This document shows, in pieces, positions 10,111-21,300 of a DNA stretch of 64,000 nt. Position numbers and translations under genes: made by a program. The notes below the pieces were generated by a model. The model searched no databases, was not told where the DNA came from, and saw only the letters and a program-made list of their open reading frames with translations. How positions within the stretch are numbered: position 1 is the first letter of the stretch; the number at the start of each line of letters is the position of its first letter. This DNA is from Enoplosus armatus (taxonomy: Eukaryota > Chordata > Actinopteri > Centrarchiformes > Enoplosidae): positions 20,315,001-20,379,000 of the forward strand of contig NC_092183.1 in NCBI RefSeq assembly GCF_043641665.1, given 5' to 3'.

Positions 10111-13100
10111 GCCAGTCTCTGCCAGCCTCGGCAGAAGTCAGTGAGAGGGCTGGTTCACGAGCTCTGCTATTTATCTATCCAGCTGCAACTATACAGACAC
10201 TCCTGAGCTGGCCACAGCTGACGGCGAGCCCACTGGCCCTGTGGCCACAACCAGCGGATCTCTATGGATCAGAAGGAATGTGAAACGGTAAAGCAAAGTA
10301 ATAATGCGAGGGGACGCAAAAACATATTGGGATGAAGAAAAGTCTCGCCACGACCCTTGGGGGGCTTTGAAAGGCGCTATATAAATACAGTTATTACGTA
10401 TAAGTCACAATAATATGAATATTTACTCAGTACTACTTGCTGTGGGCGGTTTGGGTGTCCTAAAATGATGGTGCTCACCTGTGGGGCTTACATCAATAGC
10501 CTATGACATGTGAAAAATTCAACAGCATCTGGCAGATAGCACAAAATATTAGACCTTAGGCATATTGTCAGCTAAACTTGGTGGTGATAAGCTTTGATAG
10601 ATACAAAGGTTTACTCAGGAAACAGCACAGGCAAATATTCCCTTCCAGACAAACATCCCAATTGTAAACTGTGAACACTGTCAGACAAATGAATGTCCCC
10701 TGTTAGTAATTAAGCAAGTTGATCAACAGGTTTTATCATTAAAAGCAATTCTTCTGTACAACATAATGTGTTGAATGGCTATAGATGTCAATGTCACAGA
10801 TCATAATTGCCAATACACGTTTTGTATCTGACATATTCTGTCATGTATTGTACATTTTTCGTCACGTCAATTTCCTCGTCAAGTCATTTCTCAATGTTTG
10901 CATTTTTAGTTTGATGTTCTTACTGAAAAAATGGGATCAACAAAATATTTCACCGCCAACACACAAACAGTTCTAAAAAACTATATCTTGTCCATATGGC
11001 ACATCAGTCTTAAGACAGAGACTTTTTTTTTTGACAACTACTCCATTATGCTGACAGCATCTGGCTGCTAACAGTCGCCTTTGTCCTGTTTAGCAAACAA
11101 ACCCCTGCCGTGTCTGGGTTTGGTGACAGATGGCTCGCTTTGAGAACCGCCGAGGAGTGCTCTCTTACAAAAGATGTCATTTTCAACACATCTGTGTGTC
11201 TGATTTTGAACACAACATATGTTAACGACAGTGCATTTTAACACAACATGTGTTGTTTCTGACATACTGTCTCATGTTTTGGAGAGTAATGCAAATGTTT
11301 TGCTGAGGAAGACACAATAGTTAAACTGACACGTGACCACCAGTAAAATAAATCAAATACTTTTTGTTTGAATGGTGAATTGTATAAAAACAAAGAGGAT
11401 GTGTTAAATATGGGATGTTTGGATAGAGGGATTTAAGCGTGAAGATAAATGCTGCCTAACCAAGTGAACATTTTTCAACTGGGTTCAACAAAGGGACATT
11501 CAGGAACAAGAAAAGTGGAAAATGCACTTCCTGTTCAGCTGTTTTGGCGACCATAATGATAGCACTTTATATGAAGCTCATACTGTACCTACTTTGTACT
11601 AATAGGGCATGCAAAAAAGAGATTCTGTTGAGCTAAATGTGTTAAAATGACAATACACACATAATGAATAGGATATGATTAAAAATAAATAAAGTGCAGT
11701 GTGCTGTATGTTTGACTGCTGACCAAATAATGGCTGATTCAAACTCTGCCTTTAGGTGGCAGCAATGCAGCACAGGGCTACACACCAGGTCTCTAAGCTT
11801 GGATTCAAAGGTACCCATCTGTTATTATACAGCGCACACATGAGTGCACAGGTTTTACACATGCATGAAAGCAAACATAACCCATCATATACATGGAGAC
11901 ATGGGCAGAAACGCAAACAAACAGCACTGGGAGAATCTGTTTAGCATACTGAGAGCGCCTCGTCCTCTGAAGTGGAAAACACAATGCAGTAGTTTAATCA
12001 AGGTTTGATTCAATCTAATTCTGTCACTTTCATGACAATTATCATGTTCACATCCAAGTCACGCGATCAATAAAGCATTATTTCCCTGAACGGATGGCAA
12101 ATTTCTCAGAATCCCTCTAACGTGGCTGAAGTCTCTTTTGCTATTTTCCAACCACACTCAATTTACCCTCAATGTTTCGAGCCATGTGCTCATGAATAAT
12201 CTACTTTACCTCCCCTTTTACAAATCTGCCAGTGATTAGTTCTCAAGTCTTTGTGCACACACCTGTAGGGGGTTCCCTGGCGAAACAGACAATCTCTTTT
12301 TTTCCACTCTGACGTTAATTTGTAGCGCTGCCACCCTGTGGTCGCAAGAGCATGCTGTTTTTTGTCAGACAACAGTAACAGTAGGTGAAAAGACACATCC
12401 AGTGATTGGCCATAAAAAAAAAAAAAAAAGCCTAACTCAACTGCAGAGCCCTGTTTCCAGCTCTGAGGCTTACAATGCAGGTTCTTCAGGAAGTTTAGGA
12501 GAATCACTATGGCACAGCAAGTGTCAATGTCATTCACAAAGCGTTGCATTTTAAGGTAAGGTTTGAAACCGCAAAAATCCTCTAAGCCACTGTTATTTGT
12601 GTTCTTCATGAGGAAATCGAGGAACTGGAAGTTAACGGGGCCTGAACTGCTGTTAAGCTTAAAATTCAATCCCACTGACAAAAAAATGAACTCACAAAGT
12701 CACAGACATTTCATATTGATACACTGATTTAGCCTCTCTCAATACTGTATGTGATGAAACAACTCAGCGTGATTATAGGTGTCGAAGACTAATGGTGGTA
12801 GTCAAGAACAAAGCTTTTTCTAAAATATCACCCTTTGTGCTGTTTGTCCTTTTTCCCTTCCGTTTAATTTTGAGCTGGATTGGAGGATGGAGGCGAAAAG
12901 GGGAAAAGAGGGAAGATAACCACACTTCCATTCCTATACCCCTAGCGAGTAAATTGGCTCTTTATTAAATTTAGGCCCCATCTATCAATACAAAGAACGG
13001 TATCGAAATTACTTTGTTGGCCACAAATCGTTGGCAATAGATTGAGCCTCTCGTGAAACAAGGCCATCATTTATCTGGTTCACATTTCCTCCTGAGGTGA

Positions 13101-14203
13101 AAGGAAGCAGGACACAATGAGACTTTCATTTGTTCCCTCGGTGATAGATGTGACCCCCATGAACCTCAGATTACAAGTAAAATAAGAATCTATTAAACAT
13201 TTAAACCTGTTGGCTCCCTTTGGATTCCCTTTATTTTTATCAAATAGTGCTGTCAGGGGAGCTTGAGGCATGGGAGTCTCCCAACACAGAGGAGATTTAC
13301 ACAGCTACAAAGTACTATGGGGCTATGCAAAGCTGTGTAGTTTGTCCCAGGAGGGTGACGCATAAAGGAGAAGTTAATTACCGAGGATACAAAGTACTTT
13401 TAAGATGTAATAAAACAGAACATACACACAACTCTCCAGCTCCTGAAAAGACTGCACACTCTGAGGTGAAAGGTGAGAGGATACCAACGATGAAGGTGAA
13501 AGTAAAGGCAGTGAAATGATAATGGAGTGGCAGGGCATTGTGGTTTGGTTTCTCTCAGTTCCACACTGAGAGCTGGAATTATCAGACCAGCAGGTCTGGT
13601 CCTAATATCCTTTTGTGCTGGCAGCGTATTGCCGAGTGAAGATTGCGGATGGAAATAATCAGCCTTTTTAAAGGTCAGGGGAAGTTAAGCACACCCAAAG
13701 TAGACCATGACACATTCTGGCAGATAAGAAATAACTGTCTGTGTAAGGAAGAATGAGGAGAGTTCACCTTGTCCCATTTATGCTATCGTGATTGCTCAAC
13801 TGTCAGTCAAATATAATGGCACATATGCTGTCAACCCAGCCACAACTATAGGAAACTCTTTGCTCTGGCTAATGTACTTTGAGGCAAACAAAGAGTAATG
13901 CATTGAAGTGTTAATAGTGTGGTCAAGTATTTCAGCGCAGTAATACGTCAAAAAACATCTGCCTAAGGTGTGTGAGAGCTGTCAGTCAATGTGACATTAA
14001 AGCTGCATTAGGTTGGCTCCTGGGGGGCAGCAGAAACAGCAGAAAACACTGACATACTAGCAGGTTTGAAGTTGACATGGCTAACTTGCTAACGTAAACA
14101 TTTGCCTATTTCCACATCAATCAGATATGCATCAAGCTGAGAGGAACTGCAGAGTCGGGTGATAAATGGTGGGTTCGTCACTATAAGTAGGCGTTTGTTC
14201 CAT
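10111..14203. other. Intergenic DNA between asb6 and the tmem132 promoter, left part
   Basis: AT-rich sequence with no recognised gene. A minus-strand open frame of 163 codons (12681-12190) has no family resemblance and contains low-complexity Phe and Leu runs, so it is not called. A poly-A tract lies at about 12414-12429. Confidence 0.6.
10335..10400 (+). mobile_element. 3' tail of a dispersed teleost retroelement
   Basis: TTTGAAAGGCGCTATATAAA followed by TACAGTTATTA resembles the shared 3' end of fish L2-like and related retroposons, which end in a short tandem tail. The body is not recognisable, so this is a fragment at most. A weaker similar stretch is at about 48720-48775. Confidence 0.4.
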
Positions 14204-14290
14204 TTAAAGGAATAGTTTTTGAGCAGTTGGGCAACCAGTGAAGAGTCCAGAAAGTTACTTCTCCCAGCAAAGAAATAGTGTGGCACATAA

Positions 14291-14321
<31 letters not shown>

Positions 14322-14561
14322 CAGCAGATTCTGCACTTTGGCTTTTGTACAGTGCAAACAAACAAGATATAATGTAATAATTAGTAAGCTTTGAGCTGGA
14401 GCCAGGCTAGCTGTTTCTTCCTGTTTCCAGTCTTTGTGCTAAGCTAAGCTAGCTGTTTGTAGCTTCATATTTAATGGACAGATATGTCATTTTTTTAATC
14501 TAACTACTACTACAGAAAGTGAATGTGTGTATTTCCCAAAACCTCCAAAGTATTCCTTTAA
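14204..14561 (+). mobile_element. Non-autonomous element with inverted ends (first copy)
   Basis: The block begins TTAAAGGAATA (14204-14214) and ends with its exact complement TATTCCTTTAA (14551-14561). Inside is the core GAGCCAGGCTAGCTGTTTC, CCAGTCTTTGTGCTAAGC and a TAGCTTCATATTTAATGGAC segment, shared with copies near 36700, 42400 and 53400. It has no coding capacity. The structure fits a MITE-like element of a kind I remember as very common in percomorph fish. A run of 25 C interrupts this copy at 14291-14315. Confidence 0.75.
14291..14315. repeat. Poly-C run, 25 bases
   Basis: An uninterrupted run of C inside the element at 14204-14561. Homopolymers this long are unstable and error-prone in assembly, so the exact length is uncertain. 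Confidence 0.9.
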
Positions 14562-17100
14562 CATAGAAAGTGTGATTACAGGTGCTTAAAAGAAACACCA
14601 TTTTTGTCTCCTTCTATTTACAAAGTTATTAAAGTCTTTATGTCTCGCTACGGAAAGGGACCAACATTGCTTTCAGCAGAGTTTAGGCAGCAAAATAAGG
14701 GAGAAATCATTTGGGAGTAGTGACTTACAGCTCTGTAGGCTATAGGAAGGTCACATTTTGCCTCCCCTCTGGGCATCAGTCTTGAAAACAGAGTGACGGC
14801 CCCAGAGAGGCTGATAAGTAAATACAGTTTTAATGGGCTGTGAATGGCTGGTGGTAATCTGCGCAGGCTGGGAGTGGGCAGGGCACAGAGGGCGACAGGG
14901 CATTCTGCAGTGGTTATTATTAATGCTATCATAGATCAGATAGGCCAGGGGAGGAGAATGAAAGGTGGTGATGAATTTGGGCCTCCTGTCGACCAACTGA
15001 CAGGAGGACAGGCTACTGAGGCTGGTTAAGGTCATGGATGAAGGATACCACCCAAAAGAAGACACAAGGGACGATTCATTATGTATAATATCGAGGATAG
15101 GATAGTACACACCCCAGGGACCTACTGAAGGTCATAGGGTGACAATGGGAAACTTCAAAAACACAGCCTCTATTGTGTTTCTCCTTACCCATTTGGTATT
15201 CTTAATATGTGAGTATCACACAACAGATATACACACATTATATACCAGCGATTGTTTTTAGTATTCTTGACAGAACGCGTGTGCACTTGCAGGAACTTGG
15301 AGGACTGTCTAAAATTCAAAAGTAAAATATGGCAATAGGTGTCTGAAAGTGGAAAGTTGTTGTATCTTCATCTGTCTGACATTTAAGTCTTCTGTGTATT
15401 TTCAAGGTACAAAAGCTTCCAGATCTTTTTCAAGACATCAAAGACTTGAGACCTTTCTGCAGACATCAAAGTCTTAAGACCTGTCCTCGGAGAGGTCTGC
15501 ACATCTAAACGTCACTTCCCTTTAAATATTGCCTACGATTGCTCGACCTGTTTTTATACCTCCCAGATTTCCAAATCAAATGTGTCTTATCATCTTTAGG
15601 AGGGAGATGGATGGTGTGTGAGTTTTTACAGCAGCCAATGTCTCTGTAATTTAGCCTGGGAAATGGACTTACCATGTGTAGAGCTGAGAGGAGTTCAGCT
15701 TCTTTTTTTAATGACTTGCAGCTCCAGACGATGTAACCTAAGCCACTCAGGCGCTGCTGGTGCCCTCTCTGATTTCCAGCAGTTGAATGGACCCCAGTGT
15801 GGGCTTCGAGGGATTTGTCAGAGTGTCGGACTCTAGACGGGCTCCTTTTTGGACGGCAACCAGCCTTTGGGTGAGTGATGTTCCAGCCCACCATTACAGC
15901 TTGGGAAGTGACTGCGCTACATCAACATTTCTGCCCCCCCCCCCCCTCCCCTCCCCGTCCCCACACCTCTAATGCTTTTTGCAGCTGTACAAGAGTGCAT
16001 TGGTTTCCACGATCAAATTGCACATTTAGGAGGAAGCAAAAGCTTGGTACCATAAGGAGAAAAAAATGAACTTGAAGTGAATCAGAAAAGGATGCCTTAA
16101 AATGAGGGCAAATGCAGTGGCTGTGACCATGTTTTAGTTGTCAAAGAGATTTCAAACACACTCTTACCTTTCCTCCACAACAACAAACTGGAGTAGTATC
16201 CATACACTCTATCTGTGGTGTGTTCTGGGGGGGTTTTACTTTCTCTTTCTGTTAGGCCTTTTTAGACATAACCCCAAACAGAGTCAAAGTATAGGTTGTG
16301 ATGTCACTTTTAGGCCGCAACTGCTCGTGAATTTTAGTTTAGCTTGACAGTTTTCTGATATTTCGGTATTTTGTATTCATGAATCTCTCTTTATCTTTCC
16401 TTCACAACACCATCTGTTCTGCACAGAAAAAAAAAAAGGAAAAAGAAATCAGATGTGTGGCTCACAGATTAATCAATTACCAGATTACAGTAACAAACCG
16501 TATTAAATTTCATTTTCTGAGCGGAAATGGTTACAATTTTGACGACTTCGTCAGCGGCAACAATTACGTTTGGGGGTCCCAACGAATGACGAACTAAGAA
16601 ACTGCAAGCATGATCATAGGCGTTATATAAAGGCATGTATGCCGTTGCAACAGAGCTAATACGACCACAGAGCCATAGTTTGCTGATGGCGGTAATGCCC
16701 ATAATACTACCATCATTTGTTGGACAACATGACCTTATGAAAAGAGCTCGTAATCCTCAGGTAGTCTGAACACATCAGAAGGCTACTTTGTACATATTCA
16801 ATGAAAAAACAATGGATGCTGAGGGGGGGGGGGGGGGCATATGAATAGGTATGGAAAATAAAGGGAATGAATGGGTGAAGAAGCCCTGGTAGAAATGGTC
16901 TGAAATCAAGGACACTTGAAATCACCGATGTCTAATTTGGTGTTTGTGGTGTCCACAGTGTTACAGCGTCTCTTGCCGTCCGTCCACCTCCACACCTGAG
17001 CAGCTCTGTTCAGTTCAGTCCCCATGCCACACGGGGTCACTAGTGCCTGCCAAGTGGCGCCAATCATGCAATCAATCGGACACGTTAACGATAACAACTT
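14562..17100. other. Intergenic DNA upstream of the tmem132 promoter
   Basis: No gene recognised. C or G homopolymers occur at about 15936-15946 and 16821-16837. The segment from about 16940 to 17100 is richer in GC and may be distal promoter. Short open frames on both strands overlap one another without family resemblance. Confidence 0.55.
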
Positions 17101-17121
17101 TTAAAGTAGTCCTTTTTTTTT

Positions 17122-17143
17122 GTTGTTGTTGTTGTTGTTGTTG
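17122..17143. repeat. (TTG)7 microsatellite
   Basis: Short TTG run following a T tract just upstream of the CpG-rich block. Confidence 0.9.
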
Positions 17144-17190
17144 TCCACAGACAGCTAACGGCGTCGGCGGGAAACTGTAAGGCGTTTAGT

Positions 17191-17218
17191 GAGGAGGAGG
17201 AGGAGGAGGAGGAGGAGG
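17191..17218. repeat. (GAG)n / purine run
   Basis: About nine GAG units form an uninterrupted purine strand at the upstream edge of the CpG-rich promoter. Such tracts are common in promoters and can form triplex structures; a function here is inference. Confidence 0.9.
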
Positions 17219-17229
17219 TCCGGCAGTCC

Positions 17230-17960
17230 TCTCTGAAGACGAAGGTTCGAATGCGATTTCAGTTGCTCAAAAGTGTTAAACATGAAATGTTTACGTCTAT
17301 TATCGCCGCCACCTGTGAAGAGCGGGGTGTGAGCTGCGCGCGCCCGTGCCAGTCACTGTCACCGCTGGGAGGCTTCCTGCTCCTCTTCCTCTTTCTGCTC
17401 CCCTCGACGCGCATTGGACGGCTGACGACGCGCAAGCCCCCCCACTGAAAACTGTAGCCCACAACCCGTCTACATAAACGCCGAAAGGTGAAGGCTCGGA
17501 AACGGGACTCTCGCCGAATATTTGAAGCGCTCGGCGCCCGAAGTGTAAACAGAAGCGGCAGCCGAAGAGCCGCGCGCGCGCGCTCTGCCGAGGCTGCCCC
17601 GTGCCGCTGGAGTTGCGCTCGGGACTTGGCGGAGCGTTTCCGGCCGCCCCCGGGGCGTGGATGTACGCCGACCCGCCGTGTCGCAGTTTGAACTTCTTTA
17701 CTTTTGTTTACGTGCCACACGCGATGCCGGGAGGGAGCTGCTTCCATTCGCGCCCGAGTGTCGGGCTCTACCCGCTACAGCGGCGGCCAACTTCGGGAGC
17801 CTGATGCGGAGGATGCGGAGCAAGACGCGCTGAGGACAAGGGACAAGGTTTTTGCAGAAAATAGTTTCGGAGCTCGTCGAGAACCACAGCAGACGTCTCG
17901 GCCTGGTTTTACGCGTTTTGCCGGGCGTCTGAGCGTTTTTCTCCTCCAAAAAAATAAATA
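17230..17960 (+). promoter_or_regulatory. CpG-rich promoter and first-exon leader of the tmem132 gene
   Basis: This is the most CpG-dense block in the window, with GCGCGCGCGCGC at about 17570-17581 and many CG dinucleotides from 17320 to 17930. It lies 0.3-1.1 kb upstream of the signal-peptide ATG on the same strand, as expected for a CpG-island promoter of a neural gene. No clear TATA box is seen, so the start site cannot be fixed. Several long open frames on both strands are typical of GC-rich DNA poor in stop codons and are not called as genes. Confidence 0.65.
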
Positions 17961-18279
17961 AAAAATGCTTCAAAGAGTGATGCAAAGCTGCGCGCAAGTT
18001 CCCTCTCTTCAGTTGTTGAATTTCCCAGACAACAACAAGTAGATAAGACACTAGTGAACAGGCTTTCACAATTGTTTTTTTTTGTTTGTTTGTTTGTTTT
18101 TTTTAGCATTTGCAAATGACTGGATGCGGCGTGGCATTTTTACCCGAAAATAAGCTTTTTCATTTTTTACTAACGATGCTGCAACTGGGATTTTTTTCTT
18201 CTTCTTTGAATTAAGCCATTTCGGCTTCCACACAGGTTTTTAGGGGGGATTCTTGTTTTCCTAACGTGCTCAAAGAAAC
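17961..18279 (+). other. Probable tmem132 5' UTR with upstream ATGs
   Basis: The sequence falls abruptly from GC-rich to AT- and T-rich but remains upstream of the start codon without an evident splice acceptor. Several ATGs precede the main start, including those at about 17964, 17980 and 18117, so short uORFs would be present if transcription starts in the CpG-rich block. The main ATG has a purine at -3 (AAC before ATG), a good context. Confidence 0.45.
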
Positions 18280-18325
18280 ATGTTGCATATCCCTGCGCTT
18301 CTGTCGGTGGTGTTACTTTTTGGAG
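18280..18325 (+). CDS. tmem132 exon 1: signal peptide
   Basis: Forty-six coding bases from ATG to a GTAAGC donor at 18326. They encode a hydrophobic stretch (LLSVVLLFG) that with the first residues of exon 2 makes a typical signal peptide, cleaved probably near residue 17-19. Chosen because it joins exon 2 in the correct phase, has a good ATG context and sits just behind the only CpG island in the window. A different upstream first exon cannot be excluded. Confidence 0.8.
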
Positions 18326-21300
18326 GTAAGCACACTTTCAGCCTAATTGCCTATTTCCGTCTTCTAGTCCGCTGTTTCAGCTGAGGACATCTTTCAGAGA
18401 AATGTGCGGCGAGACGTGAAGAAGTTAAATAGAAACTGCGTTTCCAGATATAAGGCACAAATCCTACCTGAGAAACGGGGTCGCAGGGCATTGACATCCT
18501 CTGAGTCACTGTTCTAATTCATATCTGAGTAAATGTGCCATACAGTGTTATTTCTGTTATGGTATCTAATTAAGTTACACACAACGGCAACAATTATAGC
18601 CCACTGCAGCCAGTGGTAAGTGGCTTTGCACCTGTACAACACAGCCAGAGCAGCTCTGGCCTTAAATAACATTTATCTCATGAATATTTCAACATGACAG
18701 GGATTCTCTTGTGCAGCAGGAGCACTGCGGCTTTATTACTCTTTGGCTTGTCAGGTTATTACATCAAAATTCCTCTCACAGCCCATGATTATTTTATGGG
18801 AAAAGTTACAGAGACCTGCAGTGGTGAGAGATCTTCATAGCTCAAATCACAACGCGACAATAACAGTGACAATCATTTTTGCAGGACTTTCTCTCCGTCT
18901 ATCTATCTGAGTTCTGGCCCGAAATAATGATAATGTAAATTTCATTTCCTATGCACATGACATTACATCAGTCATTTAGTGGCACGAGGAGGAGAGCAGC
19001 ATTTATTTTGGCTGCCCTGCAGCCAGAAAACGCAGATCTGAGGGCAGCGAGTGGTCTGGCTAATGAATCCATTCTGTCTGGTGGGAAAAGGGTTTAACCT
19101 AAATTTGCTTTTTGGAAAATGTATCCTGTCCACTGTTGTGAATATGTTCAACCTGGCTTGAGCAGATTTCTTTCTTATCAAACAGATGGAACTTTTCATG
19201 TCTTCAAGTTAAAAAAAAAAGAAAAAAAAAAAGAAGAAAACATTTGTTCAGCTTTGCAGCTGCAAATACTCAACTGCAGTCACTGTGCCTTTTTTTGCCT
19301 TGTTTTTGCCTTGAGACCAAGAGTCATCGTCTGATTGTATTCATGTAAAAGCCGGCAGCCAATCATGTTTCAGTCATGGTCAAAATAAAAGAAGCACAGA
19401 CACTGATTCCCTACAGAATTAAAGGTCAGTCATTTTTCCAGACAGTCGACGCTAAACACTCTCAAACTGCATCTCACACATCTATTGTGCACGCACACCT
19501 TGATGATGCTCCCCTCTCAGAGCACAGAGGATGACTCTCATTTGACAGCGCCTGTGTTATGAGTGCTGACTCACTGGCTTGAAGTATATGCTAATGATGT
19601 TTGCCATATGCCAAGGCCTTCTCAGTAACCATACACAGTGTGATACTAATTGAGCATCGCGTGTCATGGAGCTGCAGGACACAGCTTCTCACAGTGAATG
19701 GTGATGAAAATTGATAACACACTCCAGGAAATGAGAGGATCAAATCCATGCTACAAAAATGCCTGCACAGCATAATGAAGCCATAATTAGGGAGTGAAAT
19801 ATGCTGTTATTCTGGTGGGACTGTACCCTTTGTTTGGAAAAGTCGAAATGATCTGGGCAGAGAGTTACTAGACCTAACGTATTGCCTAAAAATCTGCTAA
19901 ATAAAGTGTCGTCATGATAAAGTGAAGAGAAAGACTAAAGGTCTTTTTTTTTTTTCTGTTTTAAGAGAAGTGGCCTTATTCCTTATATTTTAAAAAGGCT
20001 GTCGTCTCTATTAATTGAAGCCGCTAGGTGTGCTCCAGTGAGACACTTCGCTGGGATTCCTGAGAGGAATATCCAATCTTCCCTCCCTTCGTCTTATCCT
20101 TGAGCTGAACAAGATCCAAAAGGGGATCAAGCAAGGATAACCCTCAGTCTACATCTTTAAGTGCTAAGCACACAACCCATGCTGTCTCTTGTCTCCGCTA
20201 TGTGTCTGTCCTCATGCCTCTGAAGCCCCGCCAAGGGATTCGGCTTGTCCAGTAGGATTATTATTTTTTTTTTTTTTAGGAACACCCAACATTTTATTTA
20301 CCCCGCAGAGATTCTCAGGCTCTTTCTCAGCGGAGAGTTTTTATCTGTAATTGTCTTCAGAAAGATCCACTGCTGTGGTCCTGCGCCCCCCAGTGCCGTG
20401 GCACGCATCCAGCTCCTCTTCTTTTGCCCCTGGCAGCCCTTTAAGCCGCGCAACTCATGTCCTTGAGCAAGCAAGGACCAAGAAATGAGAGAGAGAGAGA
20501 GGGAGGGGTGCACAGAACTTAAAACTTACTGCAAAAGGAAAATGTAACTCAAATCGATGGACTAAAAGACAGTTGTATAAGGTCATCTGTGTGACCGCGA
20601 GTTCAGTTTAAAATCTCAACTGTGCAAAAACATGTTAATGTCCAGCTGAGGGACTCTACTTAACATGGGTGCAAAATGTTTTTGTTTGAATCCTGTCATA
20701 TGTCTGTGTCTCTTTGGGTTAGGTTGGACAATGCCATATTGAAATATATTAATCAGCTGGAACGTTTTTGTAGAATTAAAGACAATAACTAGTCAACCAA
20801 GAGGCCTGATTTCATCAACATTTCACTGGATATTTTCATTTTGATTTACTGCACTGGAAGGTTTTACATCAAATCCAGGAAATCTCAATGAGAACTACCA
20901 ATCCAAAAATCTGCTTCATACCTTTGAGGGCTCATCAATTATACTTAAAGACATACATAAAGGCCCGTATTGCCGTCTCGCTGGTTTGTTGGTATTAACT
21001 TGGTTATGGTGTTTACTCACGGATCAGAGAACATGAAAAGAACAGAAGTCCCTGGCTTGGTGGTGTTTTTTATCAAGGCTATCTTACAGCTGCGCTTTGA
21101 GTACACTGTGGTGCACTTCTGAGATTTGTGACGGAGGACACTGATAAAAAAGATGCAGATTTCCCCGAAAGGGGAAGAGATTCACAGCAGCAGCACGGCG
21201 TAAGCTGGGTTTGAACTTCTCTGCTGTGTAATTACCAACCATCACAAATGTTTTTACGCCGTATGTCAGATTGAGCACCTTTGTTTGTTTAATGACCATT

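Noticed and set aside
12190..12681. Minus-strand open frame of 163 codons
   Set aside because: No family resemblance, contains a Phe run from a poly-A tract and a Leu run, and lacks an ATG-supported start or exon context.
17259..18069. Overlapping long open frames on both strands in the CpG-rich promoter
   Set aside because: Arg/Ala/Pro-rich frames are expected in stop-poor GC-rich DNA; they overlap one another and have no recognised domain.
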